A stretch of DNA of 64,000 nucleotides from the NCBI RefSeq assembly GCF_009733845.1, contig NZ_WNXZ01000001.1, positions 1,364,001 to 1,428,000 on the forward strand, in the 5' to 3' direction. Of the stretch, positions 1 to 8,914 are shown piece after piece. This stretch comes from Pseudactinotalea terrae (GTDB lineage: Bacteria; Actinomycetota; Actinomycetes; Actinomycetales; Beutenbergiaceae). The position numbers and the translations under genes are program-made. Below the pieces are notes generated by a model, which saw nothing but the letters and a program-made list of their open reading frames with translations, had not been told where the DNA came from and did no database searches. The first letter of the stretch is position 1. Each line of letters starts with the position of its first letter.

Positions 1-710
<710 letters not shown>

Positions 711-712
<2 letters not shown>

Positions 713-1379
713 GCGAACGTTCGTCCACGGTGTCGAGGTGTCCGACTACCCCGAGGTGCCGCCGGAGACCGCTCGCGGCAAGGCACTCCGGGTCACCGAG
801 GTCGGTGAGGAGGTGCTGCATCGATGGAACGTGGACGTGACCGAGGAGATGTTCGGCAGCGACGAGCTCCGCACGCTCGTCGACGACATGTTCGCCACGA
901 TGATGCTGGCCGAGGGTGTCGGGCTCGCGGCGAACCAGGTGGGTGTGGACCTGCGGCTGTTCGTGTACGACCTGCCCGACGCCGACAACGACAGCAGGCA
1001 CGTCGGTCACATCTGCAACCCGGTGGTCGCGGTCGACCCCGAGGGCGGCACCAACGAGCACGAAGAGGGCTGCCTGTCCGTTCCCGGTCCCGGCTCGGAG
1101 CTGTTCCGACCCAGCGTGGTCGTGGTCACCGGCTTCGACATCGAGGGCAAGCCGCTGCGGCTCGAGGGCACCGGCTACTTCGCACGCTGCCTGCAGCACG
1201 AGACCGACCACACCAACGGGCGCCTCTACATCGACCTGCTCGCCAAGCGTGAGCGCAAGCGGGTGCTCGCCGACATGCTCGACCTGCGCGATCAGGTGAT
1301 CAAGCGGCGCACGAAGCTCACCAAGGAGATGGGTCTCGAACCCGTCGCCTATCCGGCGGAGCCGCCGAGCGCGCGCTGA
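711..1379 (+). CDS. def: Peptide deformylase
   Basis: Removes the N-formyl group from nascent proteins in the cytoplasm, using a bound divalent metal. All three family motifs are present: GVGLAANQ (about residues 69-76), EGCLS (119-123, metal-ligand Cys121) and HETDH (163-167, metal ligands His163 and His167 with catalytic Glu164). At 222 residues it is longer than E. coli Def because of a roughly 30-residue N-terminal extension and a basic C-terminal tail, as in other actinobacterial forms. AACACT ends six bases before the ATG and there is no Shine-Dalgarno sequence, suggesting a leaderless message. It stands alone, divergent from argC. Confidence 0.95.
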
Positions 1380-1423
1380 GCACCAGGCCCTGCCCCTCGC
1401 AGAGCAGCTCGCCTCGCTCACGA

Positions 1424-2944
1424 CTAGCGAAGCGGCGCGGCGAGTCTCCGGAGGGCGGCATAGGTGGGGGCGAGCGCGCCCTCGAGCCCGCCGAAGATCG
1501 GGCGGAGTGCGGCGTAGACCGCCGCGGCGTCTGGCTCCGGCGCGACCGAGCGCACCACGCGCGTGGCGACTGCGGCGTCCTCGATCGTGTCGATGAGTCC
1601 GAGCGCCGCCATGCCGAGGATCGCAGCGCCGTGGCCGGAGCCCTGCTGACCCTCCAGCAGATCGATCGGGAGGCTGAACGAATCGGCGAGCAGCTGCTGC
1701 CACAGCTCGCTGCGCATCACTCCCCCGGTCGCCCGCACCGAGTCGACCTGGAGGCCGGCCGCACGCATCGACTCCAGCACGAGGGCCAGCTGCAGGGCGA
1801 CTCCCTCGAGCGCGGCCCGCACGAGATGCTCTCGACGGTGATCCCGTGTGAGGCCGATGTAGCTGCCACGGGCGAGCGAGGTCCAGCGCGGCGCGCGCTC
1901 GCTCATCAGCGACGGCACCATCAGCAGCCCCCCGCTGCCCGGCGGGACCTGGGCGGCTAGCGCCAGCAGCTCCGGCTCGGCACCCGCGCCGAGGTCGGTC
2001 GCGATCGACTCCAGCAGCCACTGCATCACGATGCCGCCGTTGTTGATGGCACCGCCCACGACCCACAGCCCAGGCGCCAGCGCATAGCAGAACACCTGTC
2101 CCAACGGGTCGACAGCCGGGCGGTCCACGACCACGCGCAGCGCGCCCGAGGTGCCGAGCGAGCAGGCGGCCATACCCGGTCTCACGGCACCGACACCGAG
2201 GTTAGCCAGCGGGCCGTCGCCACCTCCCACGACCACCGGGGTCCCGGCAGGGAGGCCGACGGCGGTCGCGGCGCGCGCTGTCAGAGGCACCACGTGCGTG
2301 GTGGGCACCAGCTCGGGCAGCTGGGCGGGACTCACGCCGGCGAGCTGCAGCGCCTCGGCGTCCCAGGCGAGCGCCTCGAGGTTCATCAACCCGGTCGCCG
2401 AGGCGATCGAGTGATCCATCACCCAGGCTTCGCTCAGCTGCAGCAGCAGGTACTCCTTGACGCCGGCCCACCGGTGGACCCGTGCGCACAGCCCCGGCTC
2501 GTTCTCGGCGAACCACATCAGCCGCGGCAGCGGCGACATCGGATGCACCGGGGTACCGGTGCGGCGGTGCAGGGCGAGCCCGGACGGGTCGGCCCGGAGC
2601 CGGTCGGACTGCGGTTCCGCCCGGGTGTCGGCCCACGAGGTGAGGGGCGTCAGCGGCCGTCCTTCGCCGTCGAGAGCCATCAGGGTGTGCATGGCCGAGC
2701 TGAGCGCCACCCCCGCCACGCGTTCGGCGCCGACCTGCCCGACGACGGCGGCCAGCGCAGTCCGCACGGCGGCGAGGATCTCGTCGGGATCCTGCTCGGC
2801 GCGACCGGGCGCGGGAGCGCGCAACGGGTACCCCTGCTCGGTCGCCGCAACCGGGATCCCATCGACGGCGAACGCCGTCACCTTGGTGGCCGTGGTCCCC
2901 ACGTCGACGGCCACGACGAGATCGGCGGAGGAGCTGGACGGCAC
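1424..2944 (-). CDS. FGGY-family carbohydrate kinase, probably gluconokinase
   Basis: Probably phosphorylates D-gluconate with ATP to 6-phosphogluconate. The 506-residue protein has the two FGGY actin-like domains: the N-terminal AVDVGTTATKV phosphate loop (about 12-22), the sugar-binding segment with SSAMHTLMALD, and the second-domain GGGDGP loop and CSLGTSGAL adenosine motif. The overall sequence resembles gluconate kinases more than xylulokinases, but substrate is inferred. The start is GTG 2944, with TACGTT (2951-2956 read on the minus strand) six bases upstream; a longer frame upstream would cross the neighbouring promoter and look non-coding. It is divergent from the quinone oxidoreductase with only 27 bp between starts. 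Confidence 0.88.
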   Translation of the reverse strand: MPSSSSADLVVAVDVGTTATKVTAFAVDGIPVAATEQGYPLRAPAPGRAEQDPDEILAAVRTALAAVVGQVGAERVAGVALSSAMHTLMALDGEGRPLTPLTSWADTRAEPQSDRLRADPSGLALHRRTGTPVHPMSPLPRLMWFAENEPGLCARVHRWAGVKEYLLLQLSEAWVMDHSIASATGLMNLEALAWDAEALQLAGVSPAQLPELVPTTHVVPLTARAATAVGLPAGTPVVVGGGDGPLANLGVGAVRPGMAACSLGTSGALRVVVDRPAVDPLGQVFCYALAPGLWVVGGAINNGGIVMQWLLESIATDLGAGAEPELLALAAQVPPGSGGLLMVPSLMSERAPRWTSLARGSYIGLTRDHRREHLVRAALEGVALQLALVLESMRAAGLQVDSVRATGGVMRSELWQQLLADSFSLPIDLLEGQQGSGHGAAILGMAALGLIDTIEDAAVATRVVRSVAPEPDAAAVYAALRPIFGGLEGALAPTYAALRRLAAPLR

Positions 2945-2950
2945 CAGGCG

Positions 2951-2965
2951 AACGTAGCGTAGGTT
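2951..2965. promoter_or_regulatory. Back-to-back leaderless -10 boxes of a divergent gene pair
   Basis: Within the 27 bp between GTG 2944 (minus) and ATG 2972 (plus) there are two -10-like hexamers: TACGTT on the minus strand (2951-2956) and TAGGTT on the plus strand (2960-2965). Each ends exactly six bases before its start codon. The two RNA polymerase footprints would overlap almost completely, so the genes should compete for polymerase. No convincing -35 box is seen for either. Confidence 0.5.
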
Positions 2966-2971
2966 GCCGAT

Positions 2972-3958
2972 ATGCGTGCGATCGAGGTCTCCGAGGCCGG
3001 CGGGCCCGAGCAGCTGACGGTGGTCGAGGTCCCGGAGCCCGACGTCGGTGCCGGGCAGGTCCTGGTGGCTCCGGCGGCGATCGGACTCAACTTCATCGAG
3101 ACGTACCAACGCAGCGGGCTCTACCCCGTGCAGCACCCGTTCCGGCCGGGTGGGGAGGGTGCCGGCGAGATCGTCGCGGTGGGCGACGGCGTGACGGACC
3201 TCGCTGTCGGCGACCAGGTCGCGTGGACCTCCTCGGCCACGGGCAGCTACGCCGAGCGTGTGCTGCTCGACGCTGCGGACGCGTTGCCGCTACCGGACGG
3301 GTTGGATGTGCGGTCGGCTGCCGCGCTCCCGCTCCAGGGGCTGACCGTGAGCATGCTCGTGGACGGCGCCTTCCATGTGAAGGCCGGCGACGACGTGCTG
3401 CTGACGGCGGGCGCCGGCGGTGTGGGGCTGCTGCTGACACAGGTCGCCGCACACCTCGGTGCCCGCGTGATCACCACCGTCTCGACGGCGGAGAAGGAGA
3501 CTCTCTCGCGCCAGGCGGGCGCGGCGGACGTGATCCGGTACGACCGGTTCGAGGACATGAGCACCGAGCTTCCCGCGGCGGTGCGTGCGCTCACCGCCGA
3601 CGCGGGTGTGCACGTGGTCTACGACGGCGTCGGCAAGAGCACCTTCGACGGCAGCCTCGCGTCGCTGCGGCCGCGCGGCACCCTGGTGCTGTTCGGTGGT
3701 GCGAGCGGCCCCGTGCCACCGTTCGACCCGCAGCGCCTCAACCGCGCCGGGTCGGTCTTCCTCACCCGGCCGACGATGATGCACTACATCGCGGACCCCG
3801 CCGAGCGTGCGCGGCGCTGGGCCCAGGTCTCCTCCTGGGTGACCGACGGCGTCGTGGACCTGAACATCGGCGCGACGTTCCCGCTGGCCGAGGCCGAGCA
3901 GGCGCACCGGGCGCTCGAGGGGCGTCAGACCACCGGCAAGGTGCTGCTGCTGCCCTGA
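2972..3958 (+). CDS. Quinone oxidoreductase, zinc-free medium-chain dehydrogenase/reductase
   Basis: Predicted NADPH:quinone reductase or alkene reductase of the medium-chain superfamily. The 328 residues show the GroES-like N-terminal domain (NFIETYQRSGLYP, then RPGGEGAGEIVAVG) and a Rossmann domain with AGAGGVG (about 146-152) for NADPH. The cysteine/histidine zinc ligands of alcohol dehydrogenases are absent, which fits the QOR branch. Length matches E. coli QorA. TAGGTT ends six bases before the ATG. The gene ends inside the 3' end of the convergent flavodoxin gene (34 bp overlap). Confidence 0.92.
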   Translation: MRAIEVSEAGGPEQLTVVEVPEPDVGAGQVLVAPAAIGLNFIETYQRSGLYPVQHPFRPGGEGAGEIVAVGDGVTDLAVGDQVAWTSSATGSYAERVLLDAADALPLPDGLDVRSAAALPLQGLTVSMLVDGAFHVKAGDDVLLTAGAGGVGLLLTQVAAHLGARVITTVSTAEKETLSRQAGAADVIRYDRFEDMSTELPAAVRALTADAGVHVVYDGVGKSTFDGSLASLRPRGTLVLFGGASGPVPPFDPQRLNRAGSVFLTRPTMMHYIADPAERARRWAQVSSWVTDGVVDLNIGATFPLAEAEQAHRALEGRQTTGKVLLLP

Positions 3959-4455
3959 GCCCGATCCGGCGTCGTCAGCTGCATGGCGACCATGTCGGCC
4001 CATGCCTCCACCAGCTCCAGGTCCCGCAGGTCACGGTTCTTGGCACCCAGCGCCCCGATCAGGGCACGCTCGGCCACGCTGAGCGTGTCGTTGTCGATCA
4101 TCCCGCCGAACACCGGGAACCTGCCGGGGCGGTACCCGTCGCGGCCCGGCCGGGTGGTCGCGGGGCGGACCGGGTCCTTGGTCAGGTTCTTGAGGCCGAC
4201 GGCGAAGAGCCAGACCGGTCCGTCGAACTCCTCTTCCAGCCGGGTCGCGAACGTGGCCGCCGCGGAGAGCAGCCGCGCACCGTAGGTCGCCGACCCGAGC
4301 ACGACCGCGTCAGCCTGCAGAAGATCGGCTGACCCGACCTCGCCGACGTCCCGTACGACGGCGTCGTGCCCGCCGTCCCTGATCCGTGCGGCGACGGTCT
4401 CGCCGATCGCTCGGGTGCTGCCGTGCTTGGACGCTGTGGCGACGAGTGCTCGCAT
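3925..4455 (-). CDS. Flavodoxin-domain protein
   Basis: FMN-binding flavodoxin-fold protein of about 176 residues. It begins MRALVATASKHGSTRAIGE, the phosphate-binding loop of the flavodoxin/HemG group, and continues with VLGSATYGARLLSAA, the second FMN-contact loop. It resembles menaquinone-dependent protoporphyrinogen oxidase-like proteins, but no haem genes are nearby, so the electron partner is unknown. ATG 4455 is chosen because GATGCT lies seven bases upstream; ATG 4467 is an in-frame alternative. The last 34 bp overlap the end of the convergent quinone oxidoreductase gene. Confidence 0.85.
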   Translation of the reverse strand: MRALVATASKHGSTRAIGETVAARIRDGGHDAVVRDVGEVGSADLLQADAVVLGSATYGARLLSAAATFATRLEEEFDGPVWLFAVGLKNLTKDPVRPATTRPGRDGYRPGRFPVFGGMIDNDTLSVAERALIGALGAKNRDLRDLELVEAWADMVAMQLTTPDRAQGSSSTLPVV

Positions 4456-4513
4456 GCGGCCCAGCATCGCGGCCGATCCGCCCGGGAACCCGGGACTCTG
4501 GTCCCGGGTCGAG

Positions 4514-5308
4514 CTACTGGATGCCCTGGGCGATCAGGCGATCGATGGCGGCGCGCGCCTCGTCGGAGCCCTCGATCGCGACCGCGCCCGGCTGCGGCGC
4601 ACGGTTCCACGCCCACCGGGCGAGCTGCTCGGCACCGGCGGAGACCGCGCCGGTCACGCTGACGCCCTCGCCGGCCCGGACGGCGCGCGCCATGTCGAAC
4701 TCGTTGCCCGACTCCGGCCCGGTGCCGAACCAGTGGCCGATCTCCACGAGCCACTGCGCCCCCGAGTCGGTGCCGACCAGCTCGACGACGGCGAGCGGCT
4801 CGTAGGTGGCCCAGTCGGGCATCCAGCCCCACATGACGTCGACGCAGTGGTCGACGGCCCCCGCTGCCACCTCTTTGGCGATCGGGCTGACCGGGAGCCC
4901 AGCCGCGAGCTCGGCATCCACGCGGTGCATCGTGGCCTCGTAGGTCTGCATCCGGCGCGTGAACCCGACCGTCTGGTCAGCATCCCACCATGACCAGCGC
5001 CGGTCCTCGTCAGGGAGTGCTCGAAGCTGCGCGAGCAGATCAGCCGTGGCCGCCTCGCGCAGCGGGAGGATCTCGGCGATCGACCCCGGCGGCTCGACGC
5101 CCTCCTGCTCGAGCGCGCCGACCTCCTCGTCGGTCTGCGGGTCCTGCGCCAGCACATCGGCCCAGAACCGGTGCACCCCCGTGAAGTGCCACAGCAGCCC
5201 TGCGGCATCCCAGTCCGGGCACGTCGGGACGCGAGCCGCTGGGTCGGTCCGAGCCAGTACCTCGGCCAGGCGTGTCGCTTCACTGTCGATGACCTGGATT
5301 CTGTCCAT
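4514..5308 (-). CDS. Maleylpyruvate isomerase / mycothiol-dependent family (MDMPI, DinB-like) protein
   Basis: Member of the actinobacterial MDMPI N-terminal family, four-helix DinB-like proteins that often use mycothiol. The 264 residues contain VPTCPDWDAAGLLWHFTGVH (about 27-46), whose histidines 41 and 46 fit the metal site, and the later ETYEATMHRVDAE-like helix (here QTYEATMHRVDAE) with the third conserved histidine. A C-terminal half of mixed alpha/beta type follows. No aromatic catabolism genes are adjacent, so the substrate cannot be named. TACCGT ends six bases before ATG 5308, again a leaderless arrangement. Confidence 0.85.
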   Translation of the reverse strand: MDRIQVIDSEATRLAEVLARTDPAARVPTCPDWDAAGLLWHFTGVHRFWADVLAQDPQTDEEVGALEQEGVEPPGSIAEILPLREAATADLLAQLRALPDEDRRWSWWDADQTVGFTRRMQTYEATMHRVDAELAAGLPVSPIAKEVAAGAVDHCVDVMWGWMPDWATYEPLAVVELVGTDSGAQWLVEIGHWFGTGPESGNEFDMARAVRAGEGVSVTGAVSAGAEQLARWAWNRAPQPGAVAIEGSDEARAAIDRLIAQGIQ

Positions 5309-5370
5309 GCCAGGACGGTAGTGGCGAGCCCCGACATCGTCAGGCGGACCGCTGCGTCAAGGCGCAGGTC

Positions 5371-5387
5371 GCGGTCTGACAGACCGC
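5371..5387 (-). terminator. Hairpin after the response regulator gene
   Basis: GCGGTCTGACAGACCGC is a perfect 8-bp inverted repeat around one base, seven bases past the response regulator stop on its transcribed strand. There is no U tract, as is common for terminators in high-GC actinobacteria. Confidence 0.5.
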
Positions 5388-5393
5388 CCGGCC

Positions 5394-6065
5394 TCAGGTG
5401 CGGGGGTCGTTGAGCCAGGCGATCACGGCGAGCACACGGCGGTGGTCGTCCTGCGAGGGAGGCAGGTCGAGCTTGTCCAGGATCGAGGAGATGTGCTTCT
5501 CGACCGACTTGCCGGTGATCACGAGCGTGCGACCGATCGCGGCGTTGGTGCGGCCCTGCGCCATGAGCTCCAGGACCTCGCGCTCGCGCTCGGTGAGTCG
5601 CTGCAGCGGATGGGCGCGCCGGCCCGAGAACAGCTGCGAGACCACCACCGGGTCGAGGACCGTGCCGCCGTCGACGAGTCGGTGCAGCGCATCGGCGAGG
5701 TCGTCCAGCTTCGCGACCCGGTCCTTGAGCAGGTAGCCGACGCCCGCGCCCGTCGCGAGCAGGTCCGCGGCGTAGGACTGCTCGACGTACTGCGACAGCA
5801 CCAGCACCGCGGTGCCCGGGTGGTCGGCCCGGATGCGCACGGCAGCGCGCAGCCCCTCGTCGGTGAAGGTGGGCGGCATCCGCACGTCGAGGACCGCGAC
5901 GTCCGGCTGGTGCTTCGCCACAGCGGCGACTGCGGCCTCGCCGTCCTCGACGGCCGCGACGACCTCCGAACCGGCTTCCGCGAGCAGGCGTACCAGACCC
6001 TCCCGCAGCAGCAGGGAGTCCTCGGCGAGCACGACACGCATCGGGTCGGCAGCGTACGTGGTCAT
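5394..6065 (-). CDS. NarL/LuxR-family response regulator
   Basis: Two-component transcription regulator, 223 residues. The receiver domain has acidic residues E15 and D16, phospho-acceptor D60 in VLDVRMPP, the switch serine near 89 and lysine 112 in LLKDR. The C-terminal LuxR helix-turn-helix runs from LTEREREVLELMAQG (about 158) to HISSILDKLDL. Its ATG overlaps the histidine kinase stop by four bases (ATGA), so the two are translationally coupled partners. Target genes cannot be read from the sequence; the acyltransferase cotranscribed upstream suggests a role in envelope homeostasis. Confidence 0.95.
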   Translation of the reverse strand: MTTYAADPMRVVLAEDSLLLREGLVRLLAEAGSEVVAAVEDGEAAVAAVAKHQPDVAVLDVRMPPTFTDEGLRAAVRIRADHPGTAVLVLSQYVEQSYAADLLATGAGVGYLLKDRVAKLDDLADALHRLVDGGTVLDPVVVSQLFSGRRAHPLQRLTEREREVLELMAQGRTNAAIGRTLVITGKSVEKHISSILDKLDLPPSQDDHRRVLAVIAWLNDPRT

Positions 6066-7360
6066 GAGCCGGTCGCCGGGATCAGCGCGTGCAGCGTCGT
6101 GCCGCCGCCCTCAGGGCTGATCACCTCGAGCGTGCCGTCGACCCCGCGGAGCCGATCGGCCAGCCCGGCGAGCCCGTGACCCTTGCCGGGATGCGCGCCA
6201 CCGGTGCCGTTGTCGCTCACACGCACCCGCAACGCGCCCGCGTTCGTCTCGTCGATGTCGACCTGCACGAGCGAGGCCCCGCTGTGCTTGCCCGCGTTCG
6301 CCAGCGCCTCGGAGACCACGAAGTAGGCGGCCGTATCGCGGGCCAGCCCCAGCCGCCGCTCGGCCGGGATCGCGACGTCGGCCTGGACACGGATCGGGCT
6401 CTGCCCGGCGAGGGAGCCGATCGCCGCGGCGAGCCCGCGGTCGGCCAGCACCGGGGGCGCGATCCCGCGGGACAGCGCCCGCAGCTCACCCAGCCCCGAC
6501 TCCACCTGCTCGAGCGCGGACGCCAGATGCTCCTTGGCAGCATCGGGGTCCCCGGCATCGATACGCCGCAGCGCGGTCTGCACGTCCATCGTGGTGCGAA
6601 CGAGGCGCTGCTGCGGCCCGTCATGCAGATCGCGCTCGATCCGGCGCAGCTCGGCCGCCTCGGAGTCGTGGACGGCGGCCCGGCTGGCCGTGAGGTCGTC
6701 GATCCGCTCCCGGAGCTTGGCGGGGCGGCTGGCGAGCAGGGCGAACCGTTCGAGCCCCACGTGGACGGCGATCAGAGCGCGGATCACCCACGGCGCGACC
6801 ATCAGCATGGCGAGCCCGAGCAGCAGGTGCAGCACCCACTCGGCGACCGCGCCCTCGATCCCCAGCAACCAGGCCAGCCCATTCGCGTCCCCGTCGTCGG
6901 GCAGGTACCGGCTCCAGAACCAGTAGAGGACGCTGCCGGCGCCCACCACCCACCAGACGATCGTCAGCACGAACGTGGCGATCGAGAGCGGGAAGTCCAG
7001 CAACGCGCGCAGCAGGTCCATCCAGCTCTGCCCGTGACGGAGCCGGCGGAACGACCGGCGCAACCAGGTGCCCTTCGCGGGCGCCGTCGGGACGCTGCCT
7101 TTCTCGAGGCGATAGCCGAGCCTGCGGAGGCGATCGCGCGTGAACCCACCGATGCCGTTCGCCGCCGCCAGGAAGGCTGCGAGTACCGCGACCCCGACCA
7201 CGAGGATGCTCAGCGGGATGCCCAGAGCCAGGCCGACCACGAGGACGACGAACCCGGCGATCGCGACGAACAGCTGCGCGAGCAGGAACCCGGACTCGCG
7301 GGCCGCGCGCGCGTACACGGCCCGGAGGCCGGTGCCGCGTTCGGGCGCCTCGGTGCTCAT
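6062..7360 (-). CDS. Sensor histidine kinase, NarL/DesK-type (HisKA_3)
   Basis: Membrane sensor kinase of 432 residues. Two pairs of hydrophobic segments lie at about 25-70 and 120-195, followed by the dimerisation helix with phospho-acceptor H246 in ERDLHDGPQQR. The catalytic domain has the N box at SEALANAGKHS (350-360), G1 DNGTGG (383-388) and G2 GHGLAGL (394-400). ATG 7360 is the start: the reading frame stays open upstream but becomes arginine-rich there, and this ATG overlaps the stop of the acyltransferase by four bases. There is no recognisable periplasmic ligand domain, so the stimulus is probably sensed within the membrane. Confidence 0.95.
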   Translation of the reverse strand: MSTEAPERGTGLRAVYARAARESGFLLAQLFVAIAGFVVLVVGLALGIPLSILVVGVAVLAAFLAAANGIGGFTRDRLRRLGYRLEKGSVPTAPAKGTWLRRSFRRLRHGQSWMDLLRALLDFPLSIATFVLTIVWWVVGAGSVLYWFWSRYLPDDGDANGLAWLLGIEGAVAEWVLHLLLGLAMLMVAPWVIRALIAVHVGLERFALLASRPAKLRERIDDLTASRAAVHDSEAAELRRIERDLHDGPQQRLVRTTMDVQTALRRIDAGDPDAAKEHLASALEQVESGLGELRALSRGIAPPVLADRGLAAAIGSLAGQSPIRVQADVAIPAERRLGLARDTAAYFVVSEALANAGKHSGASLVQVDIDETNAGALRVRVSDNGTGGAHPGKGHGLAGLADRLRGVDGTLEVISPEGGGTTLHALIPATGS

Positions 7361-8700
7361 CCGACCAGCCTGCCCGTTCGAGGCACCCGAGCGCCAACCG
7401 GACGCGCTCCCAGCAGCAGTGCGCCGCACACCAGCGCCCACGTACCGACCAGCGGTCCGAGGACGTCGGCGAGCCTCGCCGGGTCGAAGCCCGCCACCGT
7501 CAGGACCAGCACCCCGACGCCCACGAGTGCGGCGCCGCCCACCACGCGGGGCAGGCTCACCGCATCGCTCCCCTGCAGCCCCAGCTTCCCGAACAAGGCC
7601 ACGCACGCGGCCAGCGCCACGGCGGCCGCCACCACCCACGCGGGAACGCTCAGCCACCAGCCGGCACTGCCTACCGGGTGGCCGTCGAAGCCGAGTCCGA
7701 CGACCGCGGCCGCGATCAGCACCACAGCGGGCGTGTGCCACAGGTACACGGCCATCGTGTGCGGCGCGCAGATGTCCACCATGCGCGCCACCCGTGGTCG
7801 GTTCGCGAACCGCGTGAGCGCCGCACGCGCCGCGAGCGTGAGCCCGATCTGCCCGACGGCGAGCGCCAGCAGAGCCGCCGAGGGTGGGTTCATGTTGGAG
7901 ACGGTGGTGCCGGGCAGCCCGATCATCGCTGGCGGGTAGGGCCCGAACGCCACCACGGCGCCGAGCACCAGGAACCCGACTGCCCCGACGATCGCCGCGC
8001 GGCCGCCACGCAGCCAGTCCAGCCTGCCGCGCGCGCCGTGGATCCCGATCGCATACACCGCGGCCCACACGAACACCGCGTTCAGGTAGCCCGCGTGCTC
8101 CCAGCCGAGCCCGAACCGCACCGTGTCCACGGCGATCGCGGCCACGGCCAGGATGCCGATCTCGGCCCCCTTGAGCCGATCGGCCACCCGCAGCAGCACC
8201 GGCGTGAGCGCCGTGAGGATCACCAGCACCACGAGGAACCAGAGCAGACCGCCGATCAGCCGACCACCGACGCTCACCACCTCGACATCGAGACCGGAGG
8301 CCAGCAGCAGCGCCGGCAGCGGCAGCCACACGGCCGCGAGCACGATCACCCCGCCCACGAGCCGGACCAGACGTCTCGAGACCCAGCTGCGGTCCACGGC
8401 ACGCCCGCCTCGCAGGCTCAGCACGGTCGCCGCACCCGAGGTGAAGAACACCAGCGGCATCACCTGCGTCACCCACGTGGCGGGCCACACGCTCTCGAGA
8501 ACGTTCGCTCGCTCGAGATCGATCGCTCCGCCGTCGACGGCGAGGATCGGCATCAGCCAGTGCTGGGCAACGACCAGCACCATCGCGGTGATCCGCACCA
8601 GATCGAGGAACCGGTCACGTGGAGCCGACGCGGCGGAAGCAGGGGGGACAGTGACACGGCGGGCGCCCAACCGTGGGCGTGCAGGTGCGATCGAGACCAT
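7357..8700 (-). CDS. Acyltransferase family 3 membrane protein (OafA/OpgC-like)
   Basis: Predicted to transfer acyl groups to a cell-surface glycan or lipid. About 447 residues with roughly ten to twelve transmembrane helices and the family start RDRFLDLVRITAMVLVVAQH, which contains the conserved membrane-edge histidine. I choose ATG 8700 because GGAAGG lies eight bases upstream; an in-frame ATG at 8745 is possible. The stop overlaps the histidine kinase start (ATGA), so acyltransferase, kinase and regulator form one three-gene operon. The substrate is unknown. Confidence 0.85.
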   Translation of the reverse strand: MVSIAPARPRLGARRVTVPPASAASAPRDRFLDLVRITAMVLVVAQHWLMPILAVDGGAIDLERANVLESVWPATWVTQVMPLVFFTSGAATVLSLRGGRAVDRSWVSRRLVRLVGGVIVLAAVWLPLPALLLASGLDVEVVSVGGRLIGGLLWFLVVLVILTALTPVLLRVADRLKGAEIGILAVAAIAVDTVRFGLGWEHAGYLNAVFVWAAVYAIGIHGARGRLDWLRGGRAAIVGAVGFLVLGAVVAFGPYPPAMIGLPGTTVSNMNPPSAALLALAVGQIGLTLAARAALTRFANRPRVARMVDICAPHTMAVYLWHTPAVVLIAAAVVGLGFDGHPVGSAGWWLSVPAWVVAAAVALAACVALFGKLGLQGSDAVSLPRVVGGAALVGVGVLVLTVAGFDPARLADVLGPLVGTWALVCGALLLGARPVGARVPRTGRLVG

Positions 8701-8755
8701 GCGTCCAGCCTTCCGGCCGGGCGCACGCCGTCCCAGGGTGCCCACCGGTCAACCG

Positions 8756-8775
8756 GGGTGGGGGATCCCCCACCC
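8756..8775 (-). terminator. Perfect 20-bp palindrome between pheT and the acyltransferase gene
   Basis: GGGTGGGGGATCCCCCACCC is fully self-complementary. It lies about 140 bases after the pheT stop and 56 bases before the acyltransferase start on the transcribed minus strand. It could terminate pheST transcription or be an operator for the downstream operon; the sequence does not decide. The rest of 8701-8914 shows no gene. Confidence 0.45.
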
Positions 8776-8914
8776 TGCCCGCCCCACGGGCGCCCACCGA
8801 CGCCACCGCCGCCGAGAGAGGGTCGAAGCGCGCCGTGGGGCAGCCGGGACCGGCGGGCGTTGGGGCGGCGGTCGCAGCGTGACGCCGATGGTAGGCGTGG
8901 TGGGGCGGAGGCAG

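Noticed and set aside
714-723. CGAACGTTCG palindrome at the def start, resembling half of a LexA box
   Set aside because: The actinobacterial SOS box needs a four-base spacer between CGAAC and GTTCG; here there is none, and def is not a damage gene.
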